This document shows, in pieces, positions 27,734 to 38,620 of a DNA stretch of 64,000 nucleotides. A program made the position numbers and the translations under genes. Every line of letters starts with the position of its first letter. Position 1 is the stretch's first letter. The notes beneath the pieces are model-generated. The model did not search any database and was not told the DNA's origin. It saw nothing but the letters and a program-made list of their open reading frames with translations. Source of the stretch: Petasospora fabianii (Eukaryota; Ascomycota; Saccharomycetes; Phaffomycetales; Wickerhamomycetaceae); NCBI GenBank assembly GCA_022641835.1, contig CP048715.1, forward strand, positions 2,852,001 to 2,916,000, in the 5' to 3' direction.

Positions 27734-29326
27734 TTAAACAAAGAACTGATAGAAAGTGTTCTTGACTTTGGCCCAACCTTTCAAGTTCTCCCATTTGTGT
27801 CTATCAGCCAACTCTTCATCAGACTCATGATATCTATCCGTATCGAAATCCATCTCCTCTGCCTTCTTAAATCTATCTCTCCAATGGAAGGCAAACCAGA
27901 TGAGGAATGTAGTAGGGAACACTAGGAGTTCCAAATAGGCCTGGAAGAAGTTATAGACGCTCCATGGAGAGAATGCACTCCAACCTTGAACAAGCAAGAT
28001 GAAAGTTGTAAAGACAACGATAACATAAGGCCCAAATGGATAAGTCCAATTCTTGAACTGTAACTCATTGGTTCTCCCCTGTTTCGCTAAACCTCTTCTG
28101 AATCTAATACTAGTGATACCAATAGAGAGCCAAGCGAGTTGATTAGAGACACCAACAATGTTTTGCAACCAAGTCCAAAGTTCACCAGCACCGACAAAGG
28201 AGGAACCAAAGCACAAGCCACCAGCGAGCCATGTTATGAGCACGGCAACATAAGGAGTCTGATATCTATTCTTCCAAGTGAGAATCTTTGGAAGGTATCC
28301 ATCAGTTCCGAGTGTATAAGCAAGCATGGAACCTGCGTAAAGGGCATGATTACCTGCTGAGATGACCGATGTGAGGATGACGGCATTCATGAAGGAACCG
28401 GCAGCCTTAGAACCGGCTTCTTGGAACACGATGGTGAATGGAGATGTCACAACGGATTTTGTGGAAAGATTTGGATAGTTGTATGGAACGTTCATACCGA
28501 TAAAGAAGACAGAAAAGATGTAAAAGATGATGATACGATAAAAGACAGTTTTTGTAACAATCATAGTGGACTTGACAGGATTCTTAGCGGAACCTGCAGT
28601 GATTGTAATACTTTCAGTACCACCAAATGCAAAAGATGCAGTGACAAACAATTGAGAAAATCCCTTAAACCCATTAACGAATGGTGCATCACCCATTGAC
28701 CAGTATTTGAAGCCAATGTATTCATGTTGACTATTATGACCTGCATTGACCACAATACTAACGATGAAGAAGGCAACAATAGCGATAACTTTCAAGAGAG
28801 CCAACCAATATTCAGTTTCACCATAAAACTTAACATGGACAATGTTTAAAAACAATAAAAAGACCCAAAAGATCAATGATATGATCCAAAAATGGAAATC
28901 TGTCCAGTATCCCATAACAAGCTGTAATGCAGTCAAATCACTTGCAACACTAACAGCATCATTAAGCCAATAATTTATCAAGATTGCAAAACCAAAACTT
29001 TCACAACCAAATTTCTTTGCAAAAGAGCAAAAAGATCCAGCAATGGGCATAAATGCACTCATTTCACCAAGTGCAAGCATAACTAAGTACACGAGACCAC
29101 CAATGATGGAGTAATTTAATAGTAAAGAGAGAGGACCACCTTTAGAAAGGGCAGGACCTGTCCCGAGATAGAGACCAGTTCCGATAACACCAGCGATGGA
29201 GATCATGGAGATTTGACGTGGGGACAATGAACGGTTAAGTGAGTCGACTGTTCCCTCATGAAGGGACGGCACCGAGCCCGTAGACTCAACACTAACCTTC
29301 TCCGGGTCGTCAAAGGGTTTTGACAT
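27734..29326 (-). CDS. Amino-acid permease (APC superfamily, YAT family)
   Basis: A 530-residue plasma-membrane amino-acid/proton symporter with about 12 membrane segments. The first helix carries ISIAGVIGTGLYLGTGPAL, the fungal YAT substrate-binding motif GxIGTG in the form GVIGTG. Other family marks are GEMSAFMPIAGSF, NYWLNDAVS, FGGTESITITAG, GMNVPYNYPNL and SAGNHALYAGS. Hydrophilic N- and C-terminal tails include acidic and Ser residues suited to Rsp5-type downregulation. It resembles the INDA1-type fungal group more than Gap1 or Can1. I cannot give the substrate and leave the symbol blank. Divergent from the ABC transporter. Confidence 0.88.
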   Translation of the reverse strand: MSKPFDDPEKVSVESTGSVPSLHEGTVDSLNRSLSPRQISMISIAGVIGTGLYLGTGPALSKGGPLSLLLNYSIIGGLVYLVMLALGEMSAFMPIAGSFCSFAKKFGCESFGFAILINYWLNDAVSVASDLTALQLVMGYWTDFHFWIISLIFWVFLLFLNIVHVKFYGETEYWLALLKVIAIVAFFIVSIVVNAGHNSQHEYIGFKYWSMGDAPFVNGFKGFSQLFVTASFAFGGTESITITAGSAKNPVKSTMIVTKTVFYRIIIFYIFSVFFIGMNVPYNYPNLSTKSVVTSPFTIVFQEAGSKAAGSFMNAVILTSVISAGNHALYAGSMLAYTLGTDGYLPKILTWKNRYQTPYVAVLITWLAGGLCFGSSFVGAGELWTWLQNIVGVSNQLAWLSIGITSIRFRRGLAKQGRTNELQFKNWTYPFGPYVIVVFTTFILLVQGWSAFSPWSVYNFFQAYLELLVFPTTFLIWFAFHWRDRFKKAEEMDFDTDRYHESDEELADRHKWENLKGWAKVKNTFYQFFV

Positions 29327-29733
29327 AGTGTGTGTGTGTCTGTCTGTTTGTCACGCTACATATTGATTCGATGAGATGAAGATGGTGGGATGTGTCAGTT
29401 TTAAATCAAGTAAAGAGGAAGGGACTTCCACAATGGTGTCGCTTGCCACCAAGATGACGTGCTGATGTATGGTCCCCTTCTCCGCACCTACTGTGGCGTT
29501 TTTTTCTTTTCTAAACAATAAGCCTCGAGTATACTGTTTAGTTGTAAAAAGACGTTTTAGTTTCTGGTGCCGTGTGTGGCCTTTTATGTCTTTATATGCG
29601 GTGCCTTGCCGTTTGCGACGTGCCGTTTGACGCTCCGCTTGTCAAGTCCGCTTTTGCATATTGTCTAGGTATTTAGTATGGAGGTATAGAGATAAAGTGG
29701 AGATAAAGAGGATTAGTATTGACTACTTGTATC

Positions 29734-29784
29734 TGAAGAGAAGAGAAGAGAAGACAAGAGAAGAAAAGAGAAGACGAGATAAGT
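29734..29784. repeat. Purine-rich GAGAA repeat tract
   Basis: Irregular GAAGA/GAGAA repeats, nearly all purine for 50 bp. Probably a simple-sequence expansion. Confidence 0.7.
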
Positions 29785-29833
29785 TGTCACTATACTTCAA
29801 GAACAAAAGCAATAAAAAGATGCAGAGCCGAGG

Positions 29834-29841
29834 TCACGTGA
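29834..29841. promoter_or_regulatory. Cbf1/E-box palindrome TCACGTGA
   Basis: A perfect 8-bp palindrome about 510 bp upstream of the permease ATG. bHLH factors such as Cbf1 bind it in sulfur and amino-acid metabolism. Confidence 0.4.
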
Positions 29842-30626
29842 CAGAATCCTTTTCTCTACAGTTTAATATACACCTACAACTATAGTATGCAATGGGTGTT
29901 ATATATTTTAGAACTCTCGATACATTGATAGTGAGAATGTACAGTATTGTGTAGATATACCTGTAGACGTGTCTACTGGGTATCATGGAAGTTGTTATTT
30001 CTACTGTGAGGGAGACACAGGAGGCCCTAGGCCCTGCATAAGCAATAAACGTGTGTATACCTCCAGAGAATCCAAACCCTCTTCATCAAAGTCATCAGGC
30101 ATTATGGAAAATAACACACAGGTATGAAAGCAATATTTATCTACAAAACGATAACTCAATTACACTTGCTTCTGTCTTTAGCCCTCACCTGATCCATGAA
30201 ATGAACATCATAACGGAAATATCTCTTCTTTCATATGAATTACACCCATTTTTGAAAACTCCATTATATTCGTACTGTAAATGTATACACCACGAGACAA
30301 GTGACACAATTAACCAGTGCCAAGTGCCAAGTTGTGTCAAGATTGATAAATATTCCACTACTATAAAAATTAAGCCCGACGGTGCCCGTTAATTCCGTCC
30401 TTCTCTCCGAACTCCGAACCTCAACTTCCGAGGACCCATGTAAAAAAAAGGGGCGGAGTTAACGCCACCACAATTGCTTTTGTCCAAAAGGGGAACATAG
30501 ATAAGAAGGTTTGCGTTCAATACTAATGTATATTTAATCCCTTAGGGATCTCTACATTAGCCCCCGCTTTAGACTAGTGCTCTAGTTGTCTCTTGCATCT
30601 TGTCTTGTCTAGACGACAGCCTTGCA

Positions 30627-32411
30627 ATGGATAACGACTCCTTAGACAACCTCACAGAGGTTGAGAGTAACGTCTCTTTCAAGTCTAAAGAGCTTGATCT
30701 TGAGATCCAAGGAGATGAACAACCAGAACTTATCAATCGTTTATTCACTTGGGCTCTATGGAATAAGAAAGTGGCACCAGTGCCACTTGACTCAGAGAGA
30801 AAGCAATTACCATTATATCATACAAATTACCTTTCTCGTGCTTTCTTCACTTGGTTAATCCCACTCTTCCGTAAAGGTTATAAGAGAACCATTTTACAAA
30901 ATGATTTATGGTATTTAGATGATGCTAACAGAGTTGAAGTTCTACATCCAATCTTCACCAAGCACATCAATGATATCGTTGCAGAACATAAAGTTGCTCA
31001 TCCAGATTCAACTACATGGCCTGCAAATACCGTTGTATTTGCCCTATATCGTACATTCCGTCTCCATGCCATCCTTGCTGTTGTCTTCAAATCCTTATCT
31101 GCAGCCACTGAGTCATTGATCCCATTAGTCTCCAAATACTTCATTGAATACATTGAGAACTACTCCACAAGACCAACATCTCATGGAATTGGAATGGCTC
31201 TCGGTATGGCATTAATGCTCTGTTTACAAAGTGTCTTTGATAACCAAGCAATAATGCTCTCATCTACAGTTGGTGCACATTCCCGTACACTCTTAACAAA
31301 ATCTCTAATTAACAAGGTAATGTCCGCTAGTACAGAGACTCGTCAAAAATATTCTAGTGGTGTCGTTATGGGATATATGGGTGCAGATATGGAACGTTTA
31401 GATGAAGGTTTTGCCATGATTACATTTGCCCTTGGGTTCCCAGTGTCTTTTATCATTGGTGTTACTCTTCTCTGTATCAATTTGAAAGTCTCTGCACTTG
31501 CTGGTATTGCTACTCTTCTGGTTTGTTGCACACTCATTATCATCCCTGGTGCTATGATGTTCAAGTATAGAGATAAGGCCAATATTTGGGCTGATAAACG
31601 TGTTGCCTTGATGCGTCAAGTGCTTCAAAGCATGAAGATTATTAAACTATACGCATGGGAAGAGGCTTATCAGAAAATCTTAAAAGGTATCAGATCGAAA
31701 GAGATGACAATCCAGTATAAGATTCAAGCGTTAATGGCTGTCTTATTTGGATTGGTGATGGGCGCAACTACTTTCACATCAATGGCTTCCATATTGACCT
31801 TGTATGGAATGGAGGGTCTTTCTCAGGCTGCAATCATCTTCCCCTCTTTGTCGCTCTTCACAATTTTGACTATGCAATTGACTAGTTTATCCTTTGTCTT
31901 GTCTACTTTCATCGATGCCTTGACTTCGATGAAGAGATTGGGGAAGTATCTCCAGACTTCGGATGAGACAAAGACACTTGATGATATCTACGACTCAGAA
32001 TTGATAAAGGATCCAGAAGTGGCTTTCAAGATCACTAATGGTGATTTCCAATGGACAGTCTATGAAGAAGTCAAGAAACAGAAGGCAACAGAAGATGAAA
32101 AGGCACTCATGTCCAAAGCTGAAAAGAAAGCTGAGGAAAAACAGGAGGAAGAGAATGAAAAGAAGGATCCTGAATTCATCAAGAAGGATAAACTTGTTCT
32201 TCATGATGTAAATCTCGAGATTAAGAAAGGTGAATTCATCGTTGTCACAGGATCTACAGGTTCTGGTAAGTCATCTCTATTGTATGCCATGAGTGGCTTC
32301 GTTGATCAGATTAAAGGTTCTATGGGTGTCAATGGTCATCTTATACTGTGTGGTCAACCATGGGTCCAGAGTACAACAGTGAAAGAGAATATCTTGTTTG
32401 GTGATAACTAA
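30627..32411 (+). CDS. YOR1: YOR1-like ABC transporter, N-terminal half (frameshifted)
   Basis: First part of an ABCC (MRP/CFTR-type) efflux pump most like yeast Yor1, a plasma-membrane exporter of oligomycin and organic anions. It has no TMD0. It encodes the N-terminal region with LYHTNYLSRAFFTWLIP, the first membrane domain (six helices, about residues 140-440), a charged linker and the start of NBD1 with Walker A GSTGSGKSS and the Q-loop CGQPW. The frame ends at TAA (32409-32411) right after VKENILFG, before the NBD1 signature. The next frame continues the domain at once, so the two are one gene broken by a single shift. I start at the ATG at 30627; the open frame before it has no ATG. Confidence 0.85.
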   Translation: MDNDSLDNLTEVESNVSFKSKELDLEIQGDEQPELINRLFTWALWNKKVAPVPLDSERKQLPLYHTNYLSRAFFTWLIPLFRKGYKRTILQNDLWYLDDANRVEVLHPIFTKHINDIVAEHKVAHPDSTTWPANTVVFALYRTFRLHAILAVVFKSLSAATESLIPLVSKYFIEYIENYSTRPTSHGIGMALGMALMLCLQSVFDNQAIMLSSTVGAHSRTLLTKSLINKVMSASTETRQKYSSGVVMGYMGADMERLDEGFAMITFALGFPVSFIIGVTLLCINLKVSALAGIATLLVCCTLIIIPGAMMFKYRDKANIWADKRVALMRQVLQSMKIIKLYAWEEAYQKILKGIRSKEMTIQYKIQALMAVLFGLVMGATTFTSMASILTLYGMEGLSQAAIIFPSLSLFTILTMQLTSLSFVLSTFIDALTSMKRLGKYLQTSDETKTLDDIYDSELIKDPEVAFKITNGDFQWTVYEEVKKQKATEDEKALMSKAEKKAEEKQEEENEKKDPEFIKKDKLVLHDVNLEIKKGEFIVVTGSTGSGKSSLLYAMSGFVDQIKGSMGVNGHLILCGQPWVQSTTVKENILFGDN

Positions 32412-34728
32412 CAATGGTTCAAGATATAAAGATGTGATTCATGCTTCAGTGCTTGAAGATGACTTGCACGCTTTCAAAGCTGGTGATTTGACAGAACTTG
32501 GTGATCGTGGTGTTACACTCTCTGGTGGTCAAAAGGCTCGTGTGTGTCTGGCTAGAGCTTTATACCACGAGGCTGATATTTATCTTCTCGATGATGTTAT
32601 TAGTGCCGTTGATGCAAAAGTCGGTAAGCAGATTGTGGAAAGATGCATCTTTGACTTCTTGAGTCAAAAGACAAGAGTCATGGCCACCAACAATTTGAGT
32701 CTTGTGAAGAAGGCTGATCGTATCGTGTTCTTGAACGGTGATGGTACCGTTGATATCGGTACCGAAGCTGAGTTGAAGGAACGTAACCAGGCATTCGTTA
32801 ACCTCTTGGACTTCCACAAGCAAGGCGACAACAAGCCAAGAGACTTGTCAAATGACTTGATTGAAGAGAATATGGACAACAACACAAGTGCAGCCAGAGT
32901 TACCGTCCAGGAGGCTAGTGGTATTTTGTTCCAAGATGAAGAGCGTGCTGTCAATAGTATCCCATTGAAGACGTATCTTCAGTACATTAGTGGAGCAATG
33001 CCTTCTTTGGTCTTTATGCTATTGCCACTTGTTGCTATCATTACACTTACATTGATGCAGTTCTCTACGCTCTTCACCAACGTCTGGTTATCTTATTGGC
33101 TTGAGCAAAAGTTCTCCATATCCAATGGTGAATATATTGGGCTTTATGTCATGTTTAACATGGCTACCATTATCTTCTGTGCCATCTCATTTGGTGTTAT
33201 AGGATACATCACCTCCCGTTCTTCCAAGTTACTCAATCTTACTGCTCTTGAGCGTGTCCTCCATACACCAATGTCTTTTATGGATACGACACCAATCGGT
33301 CGTATCATGAACAGATTCTCACAGGACACCAATATCCTTGACAATGAGCTTCCTAACGAGATTAAGATGACTTTGTTGGAATTCACAAACACTATCGGTG
33401 TTCTTATCCTTGCCATTGTTTACGTTCCATGGTTTGGTCTTCTTGTGCCATTGCTCGTGTTCATCTTCATCACATTGACAAACTTCTCTCAAGCGACGCT
33501 TCGTGAAGTTAAGCGTCTTGAGGCCATTGAGAGATCTTTCATCTTCAACAACTTCAATGAGGTGATTGATGGTATTGATACAATCAAATCATATGACTCA
33601 AAAGACCGTTATAAGAAGAAGAATGACAAGTATGTTGATCGTCTGAATGAAGTTCATCTCGTTGTCTTGGCTAACCAGAGTTTCCTTTCCGTTGGACTCT
33701 CTGTGTTGGCTAGTTCTGCTGTCTTCATTGTCAATATATTTGTTGTCACTAGAGTTTTCCACCTCAGTCCATCCAGTGCTGGTTTGCTCGTGACTTATAT
33801 GAATCAGTTTGGTCTCATGGTTACGGATTTGTTGCACTTCTACACGGATATGGAGAATAAGATGAACTCTGCGGAGAGAGTGTGTCATTTCGCCTTTGAT
33901 TTGGAACAGGAGAGAGACTATAGAAAGAGTGGTATTTGTCCTGGTTCAGAATGGCCTGAAAGGGGTGTTGTCGAGTTTAAGAGGGTTTCTATGAGATATC
34001 GCCCAGAGTTGCCTCGTACATTGAGAGATGTTTCATTTGTCACTGGAAGTCATGAAAAGATTGGTGTCTGTGGAAGAACAGGTGCTGGTAAGAGTTCTTT
34101 GATGAATGCTCTCTTCAGATTGATTGAGCTTGACTCTGGTGTTGTTGAGATTGATGGAGTTGATATCTCCACATTGGGGCTACATCAATTGAGATCCAAT
34201 TTGTCCATTATCCCACAGGATCCGGTGCTTTTCCAAGGAACAGTAAGAAGTAACCTTGATCCATTTGAAGAGAAATCAGATGATGACCTATGGGAAGTCT
34301 TGAGACGTGGTGGATTGATTCAGAACATTGCCGAGACCAGGGCCAGTGATGCATCATCACACAAGTTCCATTTAGATGCTGCTGTCTCTGATGAAGGTTC
34401 TAATTTCTCCCTTGGTGAACGTCAACTCATTGCCCTCGCTAGAGCCCTTGCTCGTGGGTCCAAGATCTTAGTTATGGATGAAGCTACATCAAGTGTTGAT
34501 TTTGAAACTGATGCCTTGATTCAGGCCACCATTGCCCGTGAGTTCAAAGATTGTACCATTCTATGCATTGCACATCGACTCAAGACTATTTTGAACTATG
34601 ATCGTATCATGGTACTTGAGGCTGGTGTTGTTGAAGAGCTGGACACTCCGACAAGACTTTTCCAAAAGGCTGGTCGTTTCCGTGATATGTGTGATAATGC
34701 TGGTATAGTTGAAGCTGATTTTGAGTAA
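32412..34728 (+). CDS. YOR1: YOR1-like ABC transporter, C-terminal half (frameshifted)
   Basis: Continuation of the transporter, shifted by one base. It opens NNGSRYKDVIHAS and completes NBD1 with signature LSGGQ and Walker B IYLLDDVISAVDA. The second membrane domain follows (about 33000-33890). NBD2 has Walker A GRTGAGKSS, signature SLGERQ and Walker B ILVMDEATSSVD with the catalytic Glu. This frame is open for more than 2.3 kb with all motifs intact, so it either broke very recently, is bypassed by +1 frameshifting, or reflects a sequence error. No plausible ATG stands at its head, so it is not likely a separate gene. Its 3' end faces the DHA1 transporter. Confidence 0.85.
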
Positions 34729-35125
34729 ATAGTGTCTGCTGGTCAGATTTGAACAGCTTGTAAATAGATACAACTTAGATGAAATGTATATATCAACTAA
34801 TTTTCAGAGCCATACGTATGATGCTAGGTCCATCATCTAAAAGCTACAATTCGGGCCAAACTTTTTAAGAATGCACTATGCAGAATAAGAGTAATCAATA
34901 TTAAAGAACAGTTTTTGCAAACTGATGATGAAAAGTTAATCATTATTAGAAATTCGATCAACAAAGTTGGATATTTGCTGGTACTTGCACCAACGTTACT
35001 TTGACGATCAATGAACTTGAAATTATTCGATTGAATTGTAGTGTGATTGTTGAAAGCCGTCTAATGACAGTTTCAGCAAGTGGAGATGATGATGGAGATG
35101 ATGGATGAAAGGAGTTTAGAGGAGA
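34729..35125. other. Convergent 3' region
   Basis: About 400 bp between the ABC and DHA1 transporter 3' ends. It holds GATGATGGA-type simple sequence at about 35084-35107. No gene seen. Confidence 0.5.
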
Positions 35126-36862
35126 TCAGTTCAAGACAATAGCCCACTTAGATTTCTCTCTAATCTTTCTACCATACTTGAAGAACAAGAATGGAACTGG
35201 AATCAAGGCGAAACCGACACAGGCAATGAGCAAACCAGCCCAATTGACACCCATGTTGTGGAACATCTGAGTGGCAAACAATGGGAATGCACAAGCAGCA
35301 GCTGATCTAAGGAAAGTGTTACCTGCGATGGCCGAAGCGGCATAAATGAGGTAAACGTCAATGATGTAGTTGATCGAAGAGTTAAAGATGGTGATCAAAC
35401 CGAAACCGATAAAGACACCAGCTGCAGTTGGAGCCATCCAGTGAACTTTATCAGGATAGTTACCAGTCCATGTCAACCACATCATACCAACTGGGAAGAT
35501 GACGGCACCGAAAAACAGTGGATAAAGTCTCGATTCTGGCATTGGTTTACCACCATTCTTTTTCATATCTCTAAGGTAGTATGTTTCACAGTAGAAGATG
35601 TAAGCACCACCAATGAGCATACCGATAACGAGACCAAGGTATGGAAGGAAAGCGACACCACCTTTCATACGGTATTTCTCGGCAAAGATGATTGGGTAAG
35701 CTGAAAGGAGTAAATAGACGATACCGTAGACGAAGGCGTTGTAGAAGGAGATGAGGAACAAGATTGGTTCTGTAAACACCATGATCAAAGGTCTTGTGAA
35801 ATTCTTTTCAACGATATCTTTAACTGTCAATTGGAATTCGTCATGTGGGGCATGAATCAACCAGTTACCAGTACGAGCCTTAATCTCTTGAGCTTTTCTA
35901 ACCAAGATGATTGGATGATGAGTCTCTTCGTAAAAGAAAACCAAGAGGACAAGACCTGCAGAACCAAAGATACCAGTGATGTATTGAGTCCAACGCCATC
36001 CCAATTTCGAGTTAACGATAAACGAACCTGCAACTGGAGCCACAAGAGGAACTGCAAAGACAGCCATAGAGAAAAGTGTAATTGGTTTACCTCTAGTTTC
36101 TGGACCAAAGAGATCAGCAAAGCAAGCTGGGACGACAACTAATGGAGCAGCACCAATGATACCAATAAATGCACGACATAATAAGACAGTTTGAAGGTCT
36201 TTAGCCGTTGCAACACCAAAACAGAAACAGACAAATCCTAAGCATGAAATGAGTAAGACTGGTCTTCTTCCATATAATTCAGACATTGGAGCCCAAACAA
36301 CTGGACCTGTAGCGAAACCTAAGACATAAAGAGAGATACCTAGGGTTGCTGTAACGTGACCAACACCAAATTCTGCAGCCACATATGGAATACCTGGGGA
36401 AAAGATTGAAGAACCCCAAGCGACAGCTGCTGTATTGATACCAACAACGAGACATGTCATAACTTTTCTCTTCATAGACCAGTTATGTGGATGAATTGGA
36501 TCATCTGGACCATTGAAAGAAACTGTGTATGGTTCAGCATCTGGGAATTCCTTTGGGAGTTCCTTACCCAATCCCATTGGAGGGAGTGGAGTAGAGTAAG
36601 AGGCATCAACCTCAGCTGGGGTTGATGCACCTGTGAGGGCACGAGACATCTGACGAGACATATCTGTACGTGTATCAGCACGTTGAAGTTCATCGACAAA
36701 GAATTCTTCATCACCTTGATGAGCTTCGATATCTTCAGCATCAAAAGCGGCAGGGCTCTGAGCCATTGATGTGTGGGAATGGACAGACTCATTAGAGGAC
36801 GAGTCAGCGCCCGTTTCATTTTTAGGTAAAGAAGACTCCTTAGAGTGATTCTCTGTGCTCAT
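35126..36862 (-). CDS. MFS drug:H+ antiporter, DHA1 family
   Basis: A 578-residue 12-helix transporter of the DHA1 family, in the Tpo1/Flr1/Nag-type branch. A long acidic, Ser-rich cytosolic N-terminus (about 120 residues) leads into DPIHPHNWSMKRK, the usual lead-in to helix 1. Motif A is present as MSELYGRRPVLL in loop 2-3. Motif C appears as FSMAVFAVPLVAPVAGSFI in helix 5. The second half has the expected FYNAFVYGIVYLLLSAYP. It exports drugs, weak acids or polyamines across the plasma membrane; the substrate cannot be read from sequence. It lies next to the ABC pump, so two efflux genes converge here. Confidence 0.9.
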   Translation of the reverse strand: MSTENHSKESSLPKNETGADSSSNESVHSHTSMAQSPAAFDAEDIEAHQGDEEFFVDELQRADTRTDMSRQMSRALTGASTPAEVDASYSTPLPPMGLGKELPKEFPDAEPYTVSFNGPDDPIHPHNWSMKRKVMTCLVVGINTAAVAWGSSIFSPGIPYVAAEFGVGHVTATLGISLYVLGFATGPVVWAPMSELYGRRPVLLISCLGFVCFCFGVATAKDLQTVLLCRAFIGIIGAAPLVVVPACFADLFGPETRGKPITLFSMAVFAVPLVAPVAGSFIVNSKLGWRWTQYITGIFGSAGLVLLVFFYEETHHPIILVRKAQEIKARTGNWLIHAPHDEFQLTVKDIVEKNFTRPLIMVFTEPILFLISFYNAFVYGIVYLLLSAYPIIFAEKYRMKGGVAFLPYLGLVIGMLIGGAYIFYCETYYLRDMKKNGGKPMPESRLYPLFFGAVIFPVGMMWLTWTGNYPDKVHWMAPTAAGVFIGFGLITIFNSSINYIIDVYLIYAASAIAGNTFLRSAAACAFPLFATQMFHNMGVNWAGLLIACVGFALIPVPFLFFKYGRKIREKSKWAIVLN

Positions 36863-38620
36863 TATGTAAAGCGTTTTAAGAATGTGTTCTTATTGTGTAG
36901 TGTAGTGTAGTGTAGCGTAAACAGACAAGACAAGATGAGATGAGATGTGTGTGTATAGAAGGAATGTATTTTTTTTAAGGGTCTAAGGGGAAGAAAGGTC
37001 AGGTGAGAAAGATGAAGCCTTGATTAGTTTTAAGAGTCAATGGCAGGATGGATGAAATCAATCAATAGTTGGTTGATATCTGTGGGTGGCAATACATTAT
37101 ATAATAGTTTCTTATAGTTGCTGAAGGGTGGGGGTAGGACCTTAAATAGGTTTCCTTCCACACGGCACGCCATCAAACGATTACCGAACAAAATATGCAA
37201 AGGAGCGGAAAGTGGTACCGCAAGAGTCCAAAAGTCCGCGCTAATGAATGAACGTTCGGAACCTCGGATATTACAGAATAAGCCGCTATTTATGTTAATG
37301 GATCCCTTAGTAATAAAGTTTTGTGTATGGTTTTATGCTATCACGAGAGGAATGCCCAGCTTTGGTTACTATTTCATCTGGGGTATTGCCCGCAAATGAC
37401 CGCGTTTGCTTAAAAAAGTACATCCATACATACACTATGGGGGACTAGTCTATATACTGTGGTTTTCTATATACTATAATTGCCAATGCTACTCTACTAT
37501 TTGATATCCTCCCTCTGTCCGTATGATTGTCCGTATGATTACTATTTATTATGCAGATCCCTCCTTCATCTCTACTATGTTACCCTTTTACCTATTAAAT
37601 CTATACCACCGACCATTCCAAACCTCCAACGCCCTCGTTCAAAAAATTAAGTGCGGATTTTGCGGAAAACTTCCTAATTAGGAATTAGTCTCCGAACCGC
37701 TACTTTTCATCTCCGGCATCCCCGACTTATTAACCCGGTACCTCAGGGCGCAAGTTGCCGTTATAGGATATGATGCTAGGCTAGACCCGTTAATGCGCCT
37801 CTCTTTAGTGTTTGTGCTTTAACTCTTCCTTATTCTTTTTTTACTCTTATATTGTATTGTATTTGCAATATCCTTTATCAAAATACAATGGCCAAGTCTA
37901 TATACATGCTAACTCTATATACATATCTTTCAACCCTCGGCTCAATGACTAGGTTAGTACCTAAAGAGTTGTATGTATTCATTCATATAAATATAACTTC
38001 CTTCTTCCTTCCTTATTAAGTAATATGTAATATGTATGTACCTTCTGCACTATGCAATCAACTCTTCATTTGGCTAAACCGGCAATCTAAAAAAAATTTC
38101 AAATACCAAATACTCGGATATCGGATCTATAAAACATGATTTACTTCCGAGTCTCGATTTAGTCTATTTTGCACTTTAGTAAATGTCTATATACATGTCT
38201 AGCCGCAATCAACTTCCTCGTCATATAAATTCAAATTGACATTCAATTGACGTAACTAATTAAACGCTTCTGCATATCATGTCGTAGACCAAAGTAAAAC
38301 ATACAAAGCATAATTCATGACACATTACCAATTAGGAAGTAAGGTCGCGTATGTATACACTATGATTCCTTGGCGCTGTACCACCCACAGCCGGGCCCTC
38401 TGGAAGGATATCGCAATTATAGAGACACTACACAGACAATGCATAAAAAAGCAGAAATGTATATGAATATTGACAAAAAAAAGGAAACAACAAAAACAGA
38501 CAATACAAAAATAAAAAAAAAGACAGACAACATGTCATCACAAGTATAGAGAGCAATGACAAAAGTATAATTAAGTTGGTAGTGGTCATACATCAAGACA
38601 GAGAAGAAAAAGAGTTTAAT
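36863..38620. other. 1.76 kb gene-poor region
   Basis: The longest gene-free stretch. It has TGTAG tandem units near 36894-36915, five copies of CTATATAC (37450, 37467, 37898, 37915, 38187) and a long A-rich block (38440-38520) that would be the U-rich 3' end of PIN4. No open frame looks real, and no point-centromere CDEIII element is visible. Confidence 0.5.

Larger units (their letters stand above)
29327..30626. other. Divergent promoter region, permease / ABC transporter
   Basis: A 1.3 kb stretch without a gene. It has a purine tract at 29734-29784, a perfect TCACGTGA palindrome (Cbf1/E-box type) at 29834-29841, clustered CCGA words at about 30403-30433 and two AGGGG STRE words at 30449-30453 and 30489-30493. 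Confidence 0.5.

Noticed and set aside
30600-30626. Upstream non-ATG start for the ABC transporter
   Set aside because: The frame there begins with TTG; the first ATG at 30627 gives a normal N-terminus.
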